The notes beneath the pieces were generated by a model that was given only the letters and a program-made list of their open reading frames with translations, was not told the DNA's origin and did not search any database. From positions 620,001 through 684,000 of the forward strand of contig JBAJFG010000190.1 in assembly GCA_037903475.1 (NCBI GenBank): 64,000 nucleotides of DNA, written 5' to 3'. Below are positions 44,485 through 55,139 of the stretch, piece by piece (within the stretch, counting starts at the first letter, position 1; the number at the start of each line of letters is the position of its first letter). The DNA is from Ancylostoma caninum (taxonomy: Eukaryota > Nematoda > Chromadorea > Rhabditida > Ancylostomatidae). Both the position numbers and the translations under genes were made by a program.

Positions 44485-46200
44485 TTGATCCGCATAAATG
44501 TGTGCGGTTACCACCTTCAGATCTCGCGAATGGTGAGGGGCACTCGTGGCAGTAGTGGTCGATTCCCTCGCAGTTGTATTGTAGTTGTAGTTGTATAACA
44601 TCGTGCTTCGCTATTCGCAGATTGCTGGGATACTCTCAATAGGTGATCCTGAAAGAAACGATGATTAGATGTAACGGTCCACATCACAAGAAGTGGGCTG
44701 CTGGCCACGGGGACGGGCCCGGGTTGTCGCGCTGGTAGATCGCATGGGAACGGAACATGACTCGGACTTCCGCGGCATTATTTGTGGGGTTGATCAGGCT
44801 TCCGGAGGTAACTCCGCTAAGTAGCTTTTTGACGGTTTAGACCTCAGTTATCGAATGCTCAAAGGTTGTCGAATTGTCGAGTTTCACAAATTGCTCAAAC
44901 GGAGCCATGGACGAATCCTTCCACGATGCGCTCGTTTCCGGTGGCCGAATCCTGACTTGCGGTGGCAACGCGCACGAAATTGAGCACCGTGTTTGCAAAA
45001 GCAGTGCAGGATTCGTCACGCTCTTGCCTACAAGCTCAAAGTTTTTAACGGGCTACATATCATTGTTGCGGACTTTTGAAGTAGGCTTTAAGATGCGCCA
45101 TATCGACATCATTCTTGTCGTTATCAGACAGTTCATCCTCTTTTTCTCACGTCATCCTACCTGCATTTGGAATTTCATCGAACTTCTACTTCGGATCTTG
45201 CGTGAAGGAGTTCGGATGAGTGGTTCCTGATTGTCTGAACAAAGCAGGGCGCCCCAAATAATTCTCCTTCCTTAGCCATAGGTGCACCTGCTACAGTGGC
45301 GTTTGTAAAACTGTGATGAATCCTCCCGCCACTAGATCTCTAGCCAACTATAAAAGAGAAGCCGGAAGTTGCCTGAAGTGAACGGATATTATCCACAATA
45401 CAGTGCAATTGGAGTGGAGATACAAGTAGCCCACCACCTCCCGTGAGCTCACGAGAGTGAATGACGCCATCTAGTACTCTATGAGGAAATTGACGCGTAT
45501 CTCACTTGTAAGAGCGGATGCGCATGACATCCTCTAATGCATACTCGTGGAAAAGGACTCACTCGGAATTCTTGGTAGTAGCCGAGTTGCCTTCGTTAAC
45601 ACGGCAAGCAAGAAGAGCCGTAGTGACTCGACTGTCAGTTTATACCTGAGCAAGGGCGAGAATAGTCGCATCACAAAGCAGTTTTGCGTCCCAACCTTGC
45701 ACCGTGGCACCGTCTTCGACGTTCTCGAGCATGAGTCCAGCTATTCAGATGCCGTCGTGTCCACTTTGGGGTCTAGTAGACGGTCCCAGCCCTGATGGGA
45801 TGTTTGACTCCGCTGCGAGTCCGATCACAGAAATGACGGATGAGACGAGAGAACACTGAAAGAAAAGAAACGTAGTAGTGAAGAGGGTACCCAACCAGGT
45901 GATGAGGGGTATATGGGTCGAAGGAGATAGTGAAAATTTATGTCGTTAGAGCGAGGCGATGTGGAGAATGGGTGGTAGGAAAGGAAGGGAGGGCCAAGAA
46001 AGAAGACAGATAAAGCCTGATCAGAGGCACATGTATGTGCAGTGAAGATGTTTATGGGATAGGACATTGATAGGATGGAATGTTGATAGGATAGGATGTT
46101 GTGCAAGAATGTTCATGTAAACGCTTTTCAGGAAGAAACTTGAGTCAATGTAGTCAGAGAGAATCATCTGATAGCATAATGTTGTGAGAATTATGTTGCC
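44485..46200. other. Block without recognisable gene
   Basis: Moderate GC. Several frames of 60-118 codons on both strands (for example 44874-45230 plus and 44837-45019 minus) without recognised motifs. Low-level decayed retroelement sequence is possible but unproven. Confidence 0.4.
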
Positions 46201-46201
46201 A

Positions 46202-46564
46202 TCATATAGGAATCGTACGAGGAATTTTCAGCCTGCTAAAGAAAGTTAAACATAACATAGAAGGGACAGCGAATGCTGAAGAGAATGGGCGATAGCAGAT
46301 AAGGAAGAAATCGTAGTTATATGGACGCGTTATATGGACGTTCACTCCGCTTGAAACCGTTGCTTTACTTTTGCTGTTCTGCTCAGAAGTTGCTGACCGA
46401 GTAAGTGCATCTGGCGGTATCGAAAACCTGCACTGAATGTCTACGCGAAATTTTTTCGTCATCTCGCGAGTATCCAAGACATGCTTGTAATCCACCCCAA
46501 ATTCAGCGTTATTGATTAGAACTTGACGCGGCGAAGAAAAAAGACGAAAATAGGCCAGAGACAA
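46202..46564 (-). CDS. Unidentified 120-codon frame
   Basis: One of the longer frames outside mobile elements. The minus strand reads QVLINNAEFGVDYKHVLDTR, then a Lys/Arg- and Ser-rich middle (EMTKKFRVDIQ, SKSKATVSSGV) and a hydrophobic C-terminus. LINNAEFGV superficially recalls the NNAG box of short-chain dehydrogenases, but the surrounding sequence does not fit. No signal peptide, splice sites or paralogue seen. Probably not a gene; listed because I cannot explain it as repeat. Confidence 0.2.
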   Translation of the reverse strand: MSLAYFRLFSSPRQVLINNAEFGVDYKHVLDTREMTKKFRVDIQCRFSIPPDALTRSATSEQNSKSKATVSSGVNVHITRPYNYDFFLICYRPFSSAFAVPSMLCLTFFSRLKIPRTIPI

Positions 46565-47225
46565 TGTACAATGACTTGTGGATCACCTTATATGTATACT
46601 ACTAAAACGAGTCGAAACGCCTCTTCGCGGCGCTCTCGGACGCGTGTGCCACGTTACTTTTGGGCCATCTTCTCTCAAGAAAATCACTGTCAAAAAGCGC
46701 AGCTTCGTCGCGCTCTCAAATGACGTTTCGCGTATGACAGTGATTTCCTGCAAAGCTGCATGGCTCTCAAACGGTTGAGAGGTTAATTGTTATCATGTTT
46801 AATACAAAGAGCTTTTACATGGTTCATTGTATGAATAGCAACACACACCCTCAAGTGTTGGGACCGTCGTCATTCGTGGAAATGCTGACAGTCCAAACTT
46901 TTGTGGTTCACGCACAAATAGCTTTTAGCAGTAGAGAAAACTGTGTAAGAGCCCTATTCCTATTTCATGGACACAATATTAAACGGAGAGAATGATATGT
47001 TCTATTCAAAGCTGAATCTTGGTTATTTTCATACCTCAACACTTTGAGAGGAGTGCCATAGAAATTTCTATTCAACTCTTCTGTATTTGGGTGATTCATG
47101 ATCTAGATTGCGAAATCACGCACGCATCATCAATACTTACCCCTTTCAGGTCCAAAATATCTAAATATAGATATTTCGTTCTAGTCGAAAATTGGATGTT
47201 GGGAGTGAAGATTTCCATGTTGTAC
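46565..47225. other. Block with one small inverted pair
   Basis: GAAAATCACTGTCA (about 46679) and TGACAGTGATTTC (about 46736) are inverted around roughly 45 bp. Otherwise nothing recognised. Confidence 0.5.
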
Positions 47226-47235
47226 ACATACATAC

Positions 47236-47928
47236 AGTGGACGTGAGTGGCGGTGGCCCATCTGCGGCCTCGAAAAGTAGGCCGCGCTACCGCGCCGCGT
47301 GCTTCGCGAACGATGTTTTCTGCTGCTGTTATGCTATATCTAACAGCTTTCTATTCGATTTTTAGGAAATTGACCAAATTGGGGTGAAAGCCAGGGGGGG
47401 GATCTGCGCTTTAAGTAGAGTAAGATAGTTGTGTGCGGGCGCGGACCACATTCCACCACCTTGTCTTTGCGTTTACTAGGCTTAACGTAATGTATTACCA
47501 TGGGCAACAGTGATGATAACGATTATTAACAGATTGCTCCTACATACATCGGTTTTAGTAACGAAAGGTCTCCGTCTGTGAAGAGAATCGCGAAAGTCAC
47601 GGCATGCAAAGGTGTTGCAGAGCAGTGGAGAAACTATGATTCAACCGAGAACCGAAACCAGAAGTTTGCCTCTTTCTCAAAAAGAATTATTGTGTTGACG
47701 ACTATTCGAGACTCTCCTTCCACGTAAAGTAAAAGGTTCCATTCCCAAAGAAATCCTCATATCGATCGCATCTGAGCCGGCCACACGGCGAGCGCGTATG
47801 CGGCGCGTTTCCGCGGAAGTGCTAACGTGTTAATCACTGGCCAAATTTCTAGGGTCATATGGGCTGCCAGCGGCCATGGCCGTCAACGGCATCAGGCCTC
47901 AGATGAGCCACCGCCATTGACGCCCACT
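47236..47928. mobile_element. Inverted-repeat element, AGTGGACGT ends, 693 bp
   Basis: The left end AGTGGACGTGAGTGGCGGTG continues through CATCTGCGGCCT. The right end is its near-complement (AGGCCTCAGATGAGCCACCG..CCCACT), about 36 bp with a few differences. ATAC lies immediately outside both ends (47232-47235 and 47929-47932), a candidate 4-bp target duplication. No transposase frame. Superfamily not assigned. Confidence 0.75.
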
Positions 47929-47939
47929 ATACGTATGCC

Positions 47940-49530
47940 AATGCAGATGTTGGATTAATCTGACGCGAAACACACACAGAATTTATTTTTGGTCCGTTAA
48001 CCCTTTGACTACTTTCGTGTATTTGGCGCCTGAGACAAGAGTGCCTTTTGACCCTTGGCGGTCACATGGTTCCAGCTGGTTATATTTAAAATGCTAAAAA
48101 TAAAGCAGATCTTTATGCAAAGCGGACTCGGAATATTCCTTCTGTGGATTTGCTACCATTGTTGAAAGAAAAGAAAGATTGATCGAAACACAACTTGCAT
48201 GCTCTAGTGTTGAATTAAGCTAGCAAAACATATCCTGAGTTTTCTAAATAAAAGTGTCAAGAGTCAAAACGTTCCTATACCTCTTGTCTAACTAAGAAAG
48301 AAATGTAGGATACAGCAAACCTTTCTCAGTATGGAAAATGTGGCTTTTGCAGGGAATGTTACCTATTATGACTTAAGAAATACGAGCCTTTGGGCCTCAT
48401 TTTCGAGAAAGAACCATCTTTAACAAGGTTATTAGGACAGTAAAAAGGAAATTTTTGTCAAATCAAGGTTGATAAGACGCTACTGGAGTTATGGCATTCA
48501 TTTCATGCAGAAATGCAATAAAATGGTACGAAAATAAGGACTAATATAAACGCTTCGCAACTAAAAAACTCGGCTCACCGGTGAGCCGCGCGGTCCTCTG
48601 TGGGTTAATCGTTCTCAGCAAAACTTTCCTTTCAGGAAGTCTAAAAACCGTGTTCTATCGGTATGCATGGATTCGGTATGGATTTAGACATTGCTGATAC
48701 AGAGCACTGACTTCGGTAAACGGTGTTTTGCACGACCACTCGTGTCCTAGACGTGAAATTTGCATCTTTCAGTCTCATGCAATACACAGTTCTCAGGTTT
48801 CTTGAGCTGGTTGGATAGATGCAGAACTACGTGTGTCCATGGGGAACTCATGCATCACTTTATCCATTAGTTGGTGTATATATGGTGTGATACAAATCCG
48901 GTGCAGAACCCATGAAGACCGCACGACTTTACCAGTCTCATGCAGAAAACATACACACCTATGCAAAATACGGTTCCTAGGTTTCCTATCTCCCACATCA
49001 TTTTGGGTACCTTTTTATAGGCGGTTCAGAATGGTGTATTCACCATTGTATATCTCAGTGGTACTTTTGACACGCCGCAGAAGTTCTAGCTTGTCAGTCG
49101 TAGTGATTTGCACGACGGAACGGCTCCGGAAATGAAGAAGGGAAACATGGAATCTATCCGTCCGATCAGCCCATATTCATTCCAAATGCGAGGAGAAACA
49201 AAACAGTGGATCTTAACAAAACAGTGGTCTTATGAATCTGGCCATACTGTCAACAACATTCCTATAGGAGAGGCTCCACACAATTTTTAAACTACCTCCA
49301 TGCCTAGATCAATGTCATAACCGAATTCTTGAGTCTGATCCGTCACAAGAAGGAGAACCTTTGGAGTTGGGAATATCAGTTGTTCTATCAACTCAGTTAT
49401 AAGTATTAGCAATTATTTGATTAATTATTTGATTTTGTAGCGTCCCCTTCTTCATGCTTTTAGATGATTGTGTACCCCCGGAAACTTTTGGTGTAAATTG
49501 TTTCCCGAAGAGATTTGTATAGAACAAAAT
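47940..49530. other. Block without recognisable gene
   Basis: Includes TTAACCC near 47998 and GGGTTAA near 48602. They could be ends of another TTAA element, but the flanking bases do not form a clear inverted repeat. No coding feature recognised. Confidence 0.4.
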
Positions 49531-49584
49531 GTAGTGAGAAAATTTATTATTATCCACTTGTGGAAACTATTGAGAAAATTGGTC

Positions 49585-49894
49585 TTATCCGAACCAGTTA
49601 TTGCTGTAACCAGTGTCGTACATGTTGAAACTCATGCTTTCACTCACTCCAAATGAGTTACCGTAGCTGCTCCCAAATGGCATGAACTGTCTTTTGAATC
49701 GGTGAAGACTGAAACAAAACAGTTGAATAGAGAACCAGAAGAACAGCACAATCAATAAAGTAAGGAAAGGCTGCTCACGGGACTCCATTTGGATCAACAG
49801 CAATTGGCACATAACGGTTAATGACTGCTACTGGAACAGCGCTGATGACAGCGGCGAGGGCTAGGAGGCACAATGCGACTAATACTCGGCACAT
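49585..49894 (-). CDS. Secreted peptide precursor family, member 5
   Basis: Minus strand: exon 1 is 49894-49779, exon 2 is 49708-49585, with a 70-nt intron (GTGAGC donor, TTTCAG acceptor). 79 residues, one difference from member 4. Signal peptide, AVPVAVINRYVPIAVDPNGV, LHRFKRQ, then FMPFGSSYGNSFGVSESMSFN and a NNWFG end. An AATAAA (minus) lies at 49548-49543, 37 nt after the stop. The only member on the minus strand; with member 4 it forms an inverted duplicate. Confidence 0.9.
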
Positions 49895-49977
49895 GTTATT
49901 GTGTGTTACTCTCAGCTGCTTGTCAATGCCTTTTAAAGAAGAAATGACGGCAATGTTTAGCGAAAGAGATACCCTGA

Positions 49978-49991
49978 AACCTGTTTTTTGC
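49978..49991 (-). promoter_or_regulatory. Conserved upstream element of gene 5
   Basis: Minus strand GCAAAAAACAGGTT, identical to gene 4, 84 bp before the ATG. CTTTAAAAG box at about 49929-49937. Confidence 0.8.
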
Positions 49992-50099
49992 ACTTCCGCG
50001 GAACTTTTCTTTGTAGAGGTCATCGTCTGGCGAGCTCTGCGATTAAGCAGCGACCACCAAACCAATCCCGCGAACAAGATCATTTCCACCTCAACATAA

Positions 50100-50900
50100 A
50101 AATCAAGTGAAGATTAAATCCGGTTCTCAAAGAGAACAAAGGTTCGGTTCATGACTGAGTGTATGAGTGAAACCGCAGTTATTTCTGGTTCCTCCGGTCC
50201 CGGAAAGAAATCTGCCATTCCCTGCAAAATCAAAGTTCAAACGCGGCCCTTGATAAAGTCTTAATTTAGTAGATCGCGTCATATTTTGAAGTTTTGAGGT
50301 ACCCACACCTCGTGAATAACGATGAAATGGCGCGAAAAGCGCGAGGCAAAGCGTCCACATATCGGCGTTCTCTACATTTTTCGCAGATAGGTGGCAATTC
50401 CTGGTATTTCGCATACTGTTATGATTTTCCTGCCACTGCACGATATGCATACTACTTACTCGAGAAGTAAAACTTCACAAGAGTGCTGCTCTTTAATCAG
50501 CTAAACATATCGCTTAGCAGATGAGTAAAAAATCCCGGTTAACTACGAAAGGCACGGAAAGGTGAAGCTGCTCTACCAGTATCATATGATCAGAAAAATT
50601 TTCATTGTCATTATTTCAGTTGTCTTGAGCGGAACTTCTTAGATTTTGAAATGCTGACAATCCAGGCTTCGGCGGCAATGTTTAAAACACCGCAACCACA
50701 ATGCTCGCGCCTTTGTTGTTGCGTTGTGGTATTTCAAACACAACAACGAAGCACCCAGCTTTGCCCTCGCCCTTTGCCTTTGCTTCTTACTGCCTGCTCG
50801 ACATTCCCTCCCTCGTGCCGATCGTGACGGTGCAGTCAATACCCATCAATAGCGGCTCAGTACTCGCTGGTCATCAATTAGTAGTTGCTGTTCACTTGAT
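50100..50900. other. Block without recognisable gene
   Basis: Frames of 60-107 codons without motifs. Nothing else recognised. Confidence 0.45.
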
Positions 50901-51195
50901 GGGAACCAATAAGTTCTCTGATAACTGTGCAGCACGAGCGCAGCCCGGACACCGTATTGGTTGGAGTAAAAACTCTAGCAACAACGGTTGAAGGTTGCTG
51001 CTATCTTCCCCTCGACTGCTGCTCAAGCTTCCCCCTCCCCATTTAGCAGCAATTGCTGACGGATGGCAGCAATTGAAAGGAGGATGACAGCAACCGGGAA
51101 CCGTTGCTGCTAGGGTTTCTGCTTGAACCATTCCGCCGTACGGGCTGCGTTCGTGCTGCAGAGTTATCGGAGTTGGTCGTCGACTACCATCGTCA
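50900..51195. mobile_element. Foldback element with about 95-bp arms
   Basis: The left arm (about 50905-51000: TCTCTGATAACTGTGCAGCA, CGAGCGCAGCCCGG, AACTCTAGCAACAACGGTT) is inverted in the right arm (about 51095-51190: AACCGTTGCTGCTAGGGTT, CGGGCTGCGTTCGTGCTGCA, GAGTTATCGGAGTTGG). The roughly 95-bp centre is itself rich in GCAGCAATTG-type sequence. No target duplication determined. Confidence 0.8.
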
Positions 51196-52525
51196 ATATT
51201 CTATATTTGTGATGAACTATATAATTTCAAGTCTCTGTGTTACAGCGGCAAGTGGTGATGTGATTCAAGTCGAGCGCACGGAACGACATGAAGAGTTTTC
51301 CTAGCGATTTGAGTAAGAAACTGAAGGGTGCAACAATAGCTTAGACACTTTCAGAGCCTGAGACACTTGTACGTGACAATCTTCAAGCTAGCAATTACAT
51401 GAGGTATGAGGTAGTGAATTCTACAATTCCACCCAGATGATTTTGGAACAGCACTGGCTGACTACCTCAAAAGATCACCTGGCTTGCTTGGTGGCGCGTG
51501 GAGAGGGACAGTGAGCATCAAACATTCCTTTTGGAACAGCGGGTATCATGAAGAGACCGGGAATGTCAATGAATCTATTAGGTCGTCAAGTATGAAATGT
51601 ATGATTTTATGAGCGGTCAGTTTGACAGTCTGTATCTTCGAAAATTTACTAGATCTCTTCTCATCTTTATTTTCATTATGAAGGTACATCCTCTTCCTTT
51701 CAAAATCACTTCCTGGGTTTTCGAATTTTTGTTTGAAAGCATTTCTTGTAGAACTACTCAAAGACGAAAAATCGTGTCGTTTTGGAACATCGGTTTCATT
51801 TTTCAGCTATTAGAGCCGGGGAAGCTGGGAACATCAGGGTAGTGTTAAGGGACATTTGGCTAGTAAATGCACTGAACATCGTTTGCTTGGGAAGTTCCGC
51901 TCAGGGGGGCATAAAGCTCCAAAGTGATCCTTATGATGAACCTGGATATCGATAAGCTGGAAGCCGTAGCCGAAGCTTGTAGGAGTCAAACTAGGTAAGC
52001 GTAAGCAGCAAGGTGTGACCTTTATAATCCAATAATATTTAGGCACTCGAGGCAATATGACCATTAAAAGTGGTTCGGTAAACGAATTTTTCCCAGTTTA
52101 ACCCTTAAAAATGGGTGCCAATTTTTGACCATTTTTCACAAATCCACGCTGCTTAGGCCAGAGGAGCAGGGATGAGGACCCACCTGTCAGTCACTGTACT
52201 GAGCAATCTTGCTCTATTTGACCAACACTCCTTTCAGGGATTAGCTCACTTCTTGCTGGAGAAAATGTTCAATTTTCAACATCATGTTGGAAACGCTCTT
52301 CCTCACTTGATCGCCCATAGCTTTCCATGCTTCTAAGGTGTTGGAGCACCCAAGCCATATTTAAGATGGCAAGGCTATGGAGATAGTATAGGAGCATATT
52401 CGGATATCTTATACTGCATCTTGCTTTAGAAACAAAACTCAAAATCTTCTCATCGAAAATCAGACATTTCATGCTTGACGACCTAATACAATAGCAGCTC
52501 CCCCAGCATTAACTTCTCTTGCTGA
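51196..52525. other. Block without recognisable gene
   Basis: No motif-bearing frame or element end recognised. Confidence 0.45.
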
Positions 52526-52696
52526 CGAAAGTCACCCTACCAAGGCCACGTTTTCACTGACAACTTACATTTGACCTTACAAGGCCGAGGTACCACTAGA
52601 AACTACCCTCGAGGGCCGTGTTTCAATTGTCGGCGATGCGGCCACACTGCGACAGTATGCGGAGTCCCAAAAAATTCCAAACCGGTGGATTCGTGA
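52526..52696 (+). pseudogene. CCHC zinc-knuckle fragment, Gag-like
   Basis: A 56-codon open stretch between stops contains PCFNCRRCGHTATVC: Cys-x2-Cys-x4-His-x4-Cys (codons at 52619, 52628, 52643 and 52658), the nucleocapsid-type zinc knuckle. It follows a basic, Gly/Arg-rich stretch (GRGTTRNYPRG) and ends at TGA 52694-52696. No protease or polymerase follows, so this is most likely an isolated retroelement Gag remnant. A host CCHC exon is the alternative. Confidence 0.55.
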
Positions 52697-52699
52697 CAG

Positions 52700-53405
52700 A
52701 AAAGATCGGAAGAAAATAATTCGGCGTTTTGCCAGAAGAATTATGAAGGTGGCAAAATGATTTCTTCGAAAGCTATTTTATCAAACGCATAATCCCCGGG
52801 TTCACGTTCCAGTTTTGCGAGAAATAGTGTTGATCAAAACAGAGACACATAATATGACTCATAACATAACACTTACTGCAGTGATAGTCCGCAAGAATGA
52901 ACTTCCGATCATTTTCCGTTTCCTGATATCTTGAGGTGAGAACGAACGTTTTACAGTTAAGCACGAAGACTAAACAAGAGGTGTCAATCTTCCCAAGGAT
53001 TCTAGTTTCGCATTCCCTCCAGGGATTACCTTTCTTTTGTTCATTCTATTTGTGCACGGTGCCAGAATTCTAGTACCAGGACCTCTACTCACTTTTCACT
53101 GACCCTTGGCTTTCCATCTGTAGTAACACATGTTTAGCCTCTGCTCGTGATCTTCCTCTTCCCATTATGGTATGAGAGCGATGTTCCAGACTGTTCGCTT
53201 GGATATCTTGAGCACGGAGGCATAGATGTCCGGCATGATGCATTCAAAGTGCGTCTTGCGCTTGAACTTTGCTCCCCTAAAGTAATAACTTTCATCCTAT
53301 ATTAGCAATTGAGTAATCATCGATCTCGTTCGTCGGACCAGTTAAGAATTCGTTCTTCGGGCGCAGTGTTCGCAAGACGATGACCTTCGAGAACAGAAGC
53401 TCTTT
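52700..53405. other. Block without recognisable gene
   Basis: Upstream of gene 6. The GCAAGACGATGACC block at about 53370 is shared with the upstream regions of genes 4 and 5. Confidence 0.5.
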
Positions 53406-53411
53406 GAAAGT

Positions 53412-53425
53412 GCATAAAACAGGTT
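53412..53425 (+). promoter_or_regulatory. Conserved upstream element of gene 6
   Basis: GCATAAAACAGGTT, 88 bp before the ATG. CTATTAAAG at 53467-53475 sits at the TATA position. Confidence 0.7.
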
Positions 53426-53512
53426 TTCAGGGCATTCCTTTTGCCAAATATCGTCACCATTTCTTCTATTAAAGCCATTTACAAAGAGCTGAGCGTAAGC
53501 ACCAACAAAATC

Positions 53513-53804
53513 ATGCGTCATGCTCTGGTCTCACTATGTCTCCTAGCTCTCTTCGCTGACCTCAGCGCTGTCCCAGTTGCTGTCATTAATCGATATGTGC
53601 CATTAGTCGTTGATCCAGATAGAATCCCGTGACTAACCCTTGCTGTCTTTCATCCTCCTTTTTTCTGTTTAACTGCTTTGTTTCAGAATCCATCGGTTCA
53701 AAAGACAATTCATGCCACTTGGGAGCAGCTACTCATTTGGAGTGAACGAAAGCATGAGTTTCAACATGTACGACACAGGGTACAGCAATAGCTGGTCCGG
53801 ATAA
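53513..53804 (+). CDS. Secreted peptide precursor family, member 6
   Basis: Exons 53513-53628 and 53687-53804 (58-nt intron, TTTCAG acceptor), 77 residues. Signal peptide, AVPVAVINRYVPLVVDPDRI, IHRFKRQ, FMPLGSSYSFGVNESMSFN, and an end reading NSWSG. Two residues are missing relative to member 4, the Phe of the terminal Trp-Phe-Gly is Ser, and the donor is GTGACT rather than GTGAGT. If the donor fails, translation ends at the TGA directly after exon 1. Either a weakly spliced or a relaxing member. Confidence 0.75.
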
Positions 53805-53809
53805 CACGA

Positions 53810-55085
53810 ATGTTCTCATTAGCTTTGAATTGCTGACAGTCACGCTCTTTTCTGGTATCCGTAATCTCAAATAGATCTGGTTGATGTGCTTTTCCTCGCA
53901 TGGAAAATACTCGTCAAGGGTTGTTGAAGACTGCACACTCTCAGTTTTATTTTGCAGCAGATGATGCTTCATGATGATAGAATGATCACAGAAATACCAC
54001 AATTTATAATCCACATGAGGCTAGTGCATGAAATCTAGTTCAAACGTGTTTATCATGATGAAAACTTCTACATTTGTAGTTTGTCCTCTTTTTGCAATAC
54101 CGCTGTATGGAACTCTTACGTTGTATGTAGTTTATCAGCATTGTCATACATCTTCATAACTGGAGAGAGCACCTCTAAAAAATAAACTGTCGAATAGGAC
54201 TTTGTATGCACGAAGATATTCGTTGCTACACACCGAGCTGTAATAAAAAACTGGAAGAATTTCTAAAAGAAAGAGGGTAACGTCGCTATTACAGCGCGAA
54301 TAAACCGCTTTTCCATTTTCATTGCTTTGAGACTGCGCGAGAACTTTACAGAGTTTTCGAGATGCGCGTCAACTTTGTAGCGCTGCAGACAAGAATAACG
54401 TCTATTTGGGCCAAAGCATGGTCTGTATAAGTACGTAGAGTACTAGTCAGAAAAAGAAATTCCTTCTTGAACTTTTGTTCACAGTTTCTTTCCGGGTGAA
54501 GCTTGAAGTTTGTAATTCTGTAGCCACTCACTACGGATGCATTTAAATTACATACTAAAATCCCCATTACTCTTGATAATTTTCGCGTGAAAATTTTCCA
54601 CCTAAAAAGCTCAAAATCCCTAAACTAGTAGTACTAAACTACTGTGCAGCTTCCAGAGGTGGGATTTTCACCGAAATCCAACTTTTCCCAGCAAATGAAT
54701 TCATATCCAAGTAATGGATTGATTATGAGTTGGGAAGGAATCTTGAGATCTGCTGAGCTCAGTTGACAACACCTTGAAATTGACGTCCGCCAGTTTTAGC
54801 CATTCTGGATCTCACCTATGGCCTTGTTACGAGTTGAGACTTTTCCTGCATGATATTTCATGTGGCTCGAAATGCGAATTTTGGAACATGGCGATGTGTA
54901 CCACTGATGACGATGTCCTCGACTAGGGTATCTGGAACGTAGCGGGTCTTGCAGACCCCAGCAATATATATATATATAAAATTAGTAATGTTAGTATAGA
55001 ATTAATAAAGTGATAGCGAAAATTAAAAGAATGATTACCTAATTGCCCGTTTCGTTCGCTTACCATATACGGTTAATTAGGTTGA
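53810..55085. other. Block without recognisable gene
   Basis: AT-rich, with a TATATATATATA tract at about 54966-54978. No exon recognised. Confidence 0.45.
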
Positions 55086-55136
55086 ATGAATAAGGTCCTC
55101 CCGGGAACTCGTCAGTATGGCGAGGGGGACCTTATT
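55038..55136. repeat. Two adjacent hairpins
   Basis: CCTAATTGCCCGT (about 55038) pairs imperfectly with ACGGTTAATTAGG (about 55069). AATAAGGTCCTCCC (about 55089) pairs with GAGGGGGACCTTATT (about 55122). Possibly one mobile-element end or a structured RNA; not recognised. Confidence 0.6.
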
Positions 55137-55139
55137 GGT

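Noticed and set aside
46202..46564. Resemblance of LINNAEFGV to the short-chain dehydrogenase NNAG box
   Set aside because: The Rossmann glycine motif, catalytic Tyr-x3-Lys and expected spacing are absent.
47997..48608. TTAACCC..GGGTTAA as a piggyBac-type element
   Set aside because: Only three to four bases beyond TTAA are complementary; no extended inverted repeat.
49821..50099. 92-codon plus-strand frame, similar to a minus frame at 35179-35427
   Set aside because: Similarity arises because both are antisense shadows of the near-identical peptide genes 5 and 4 and their upstream regions.
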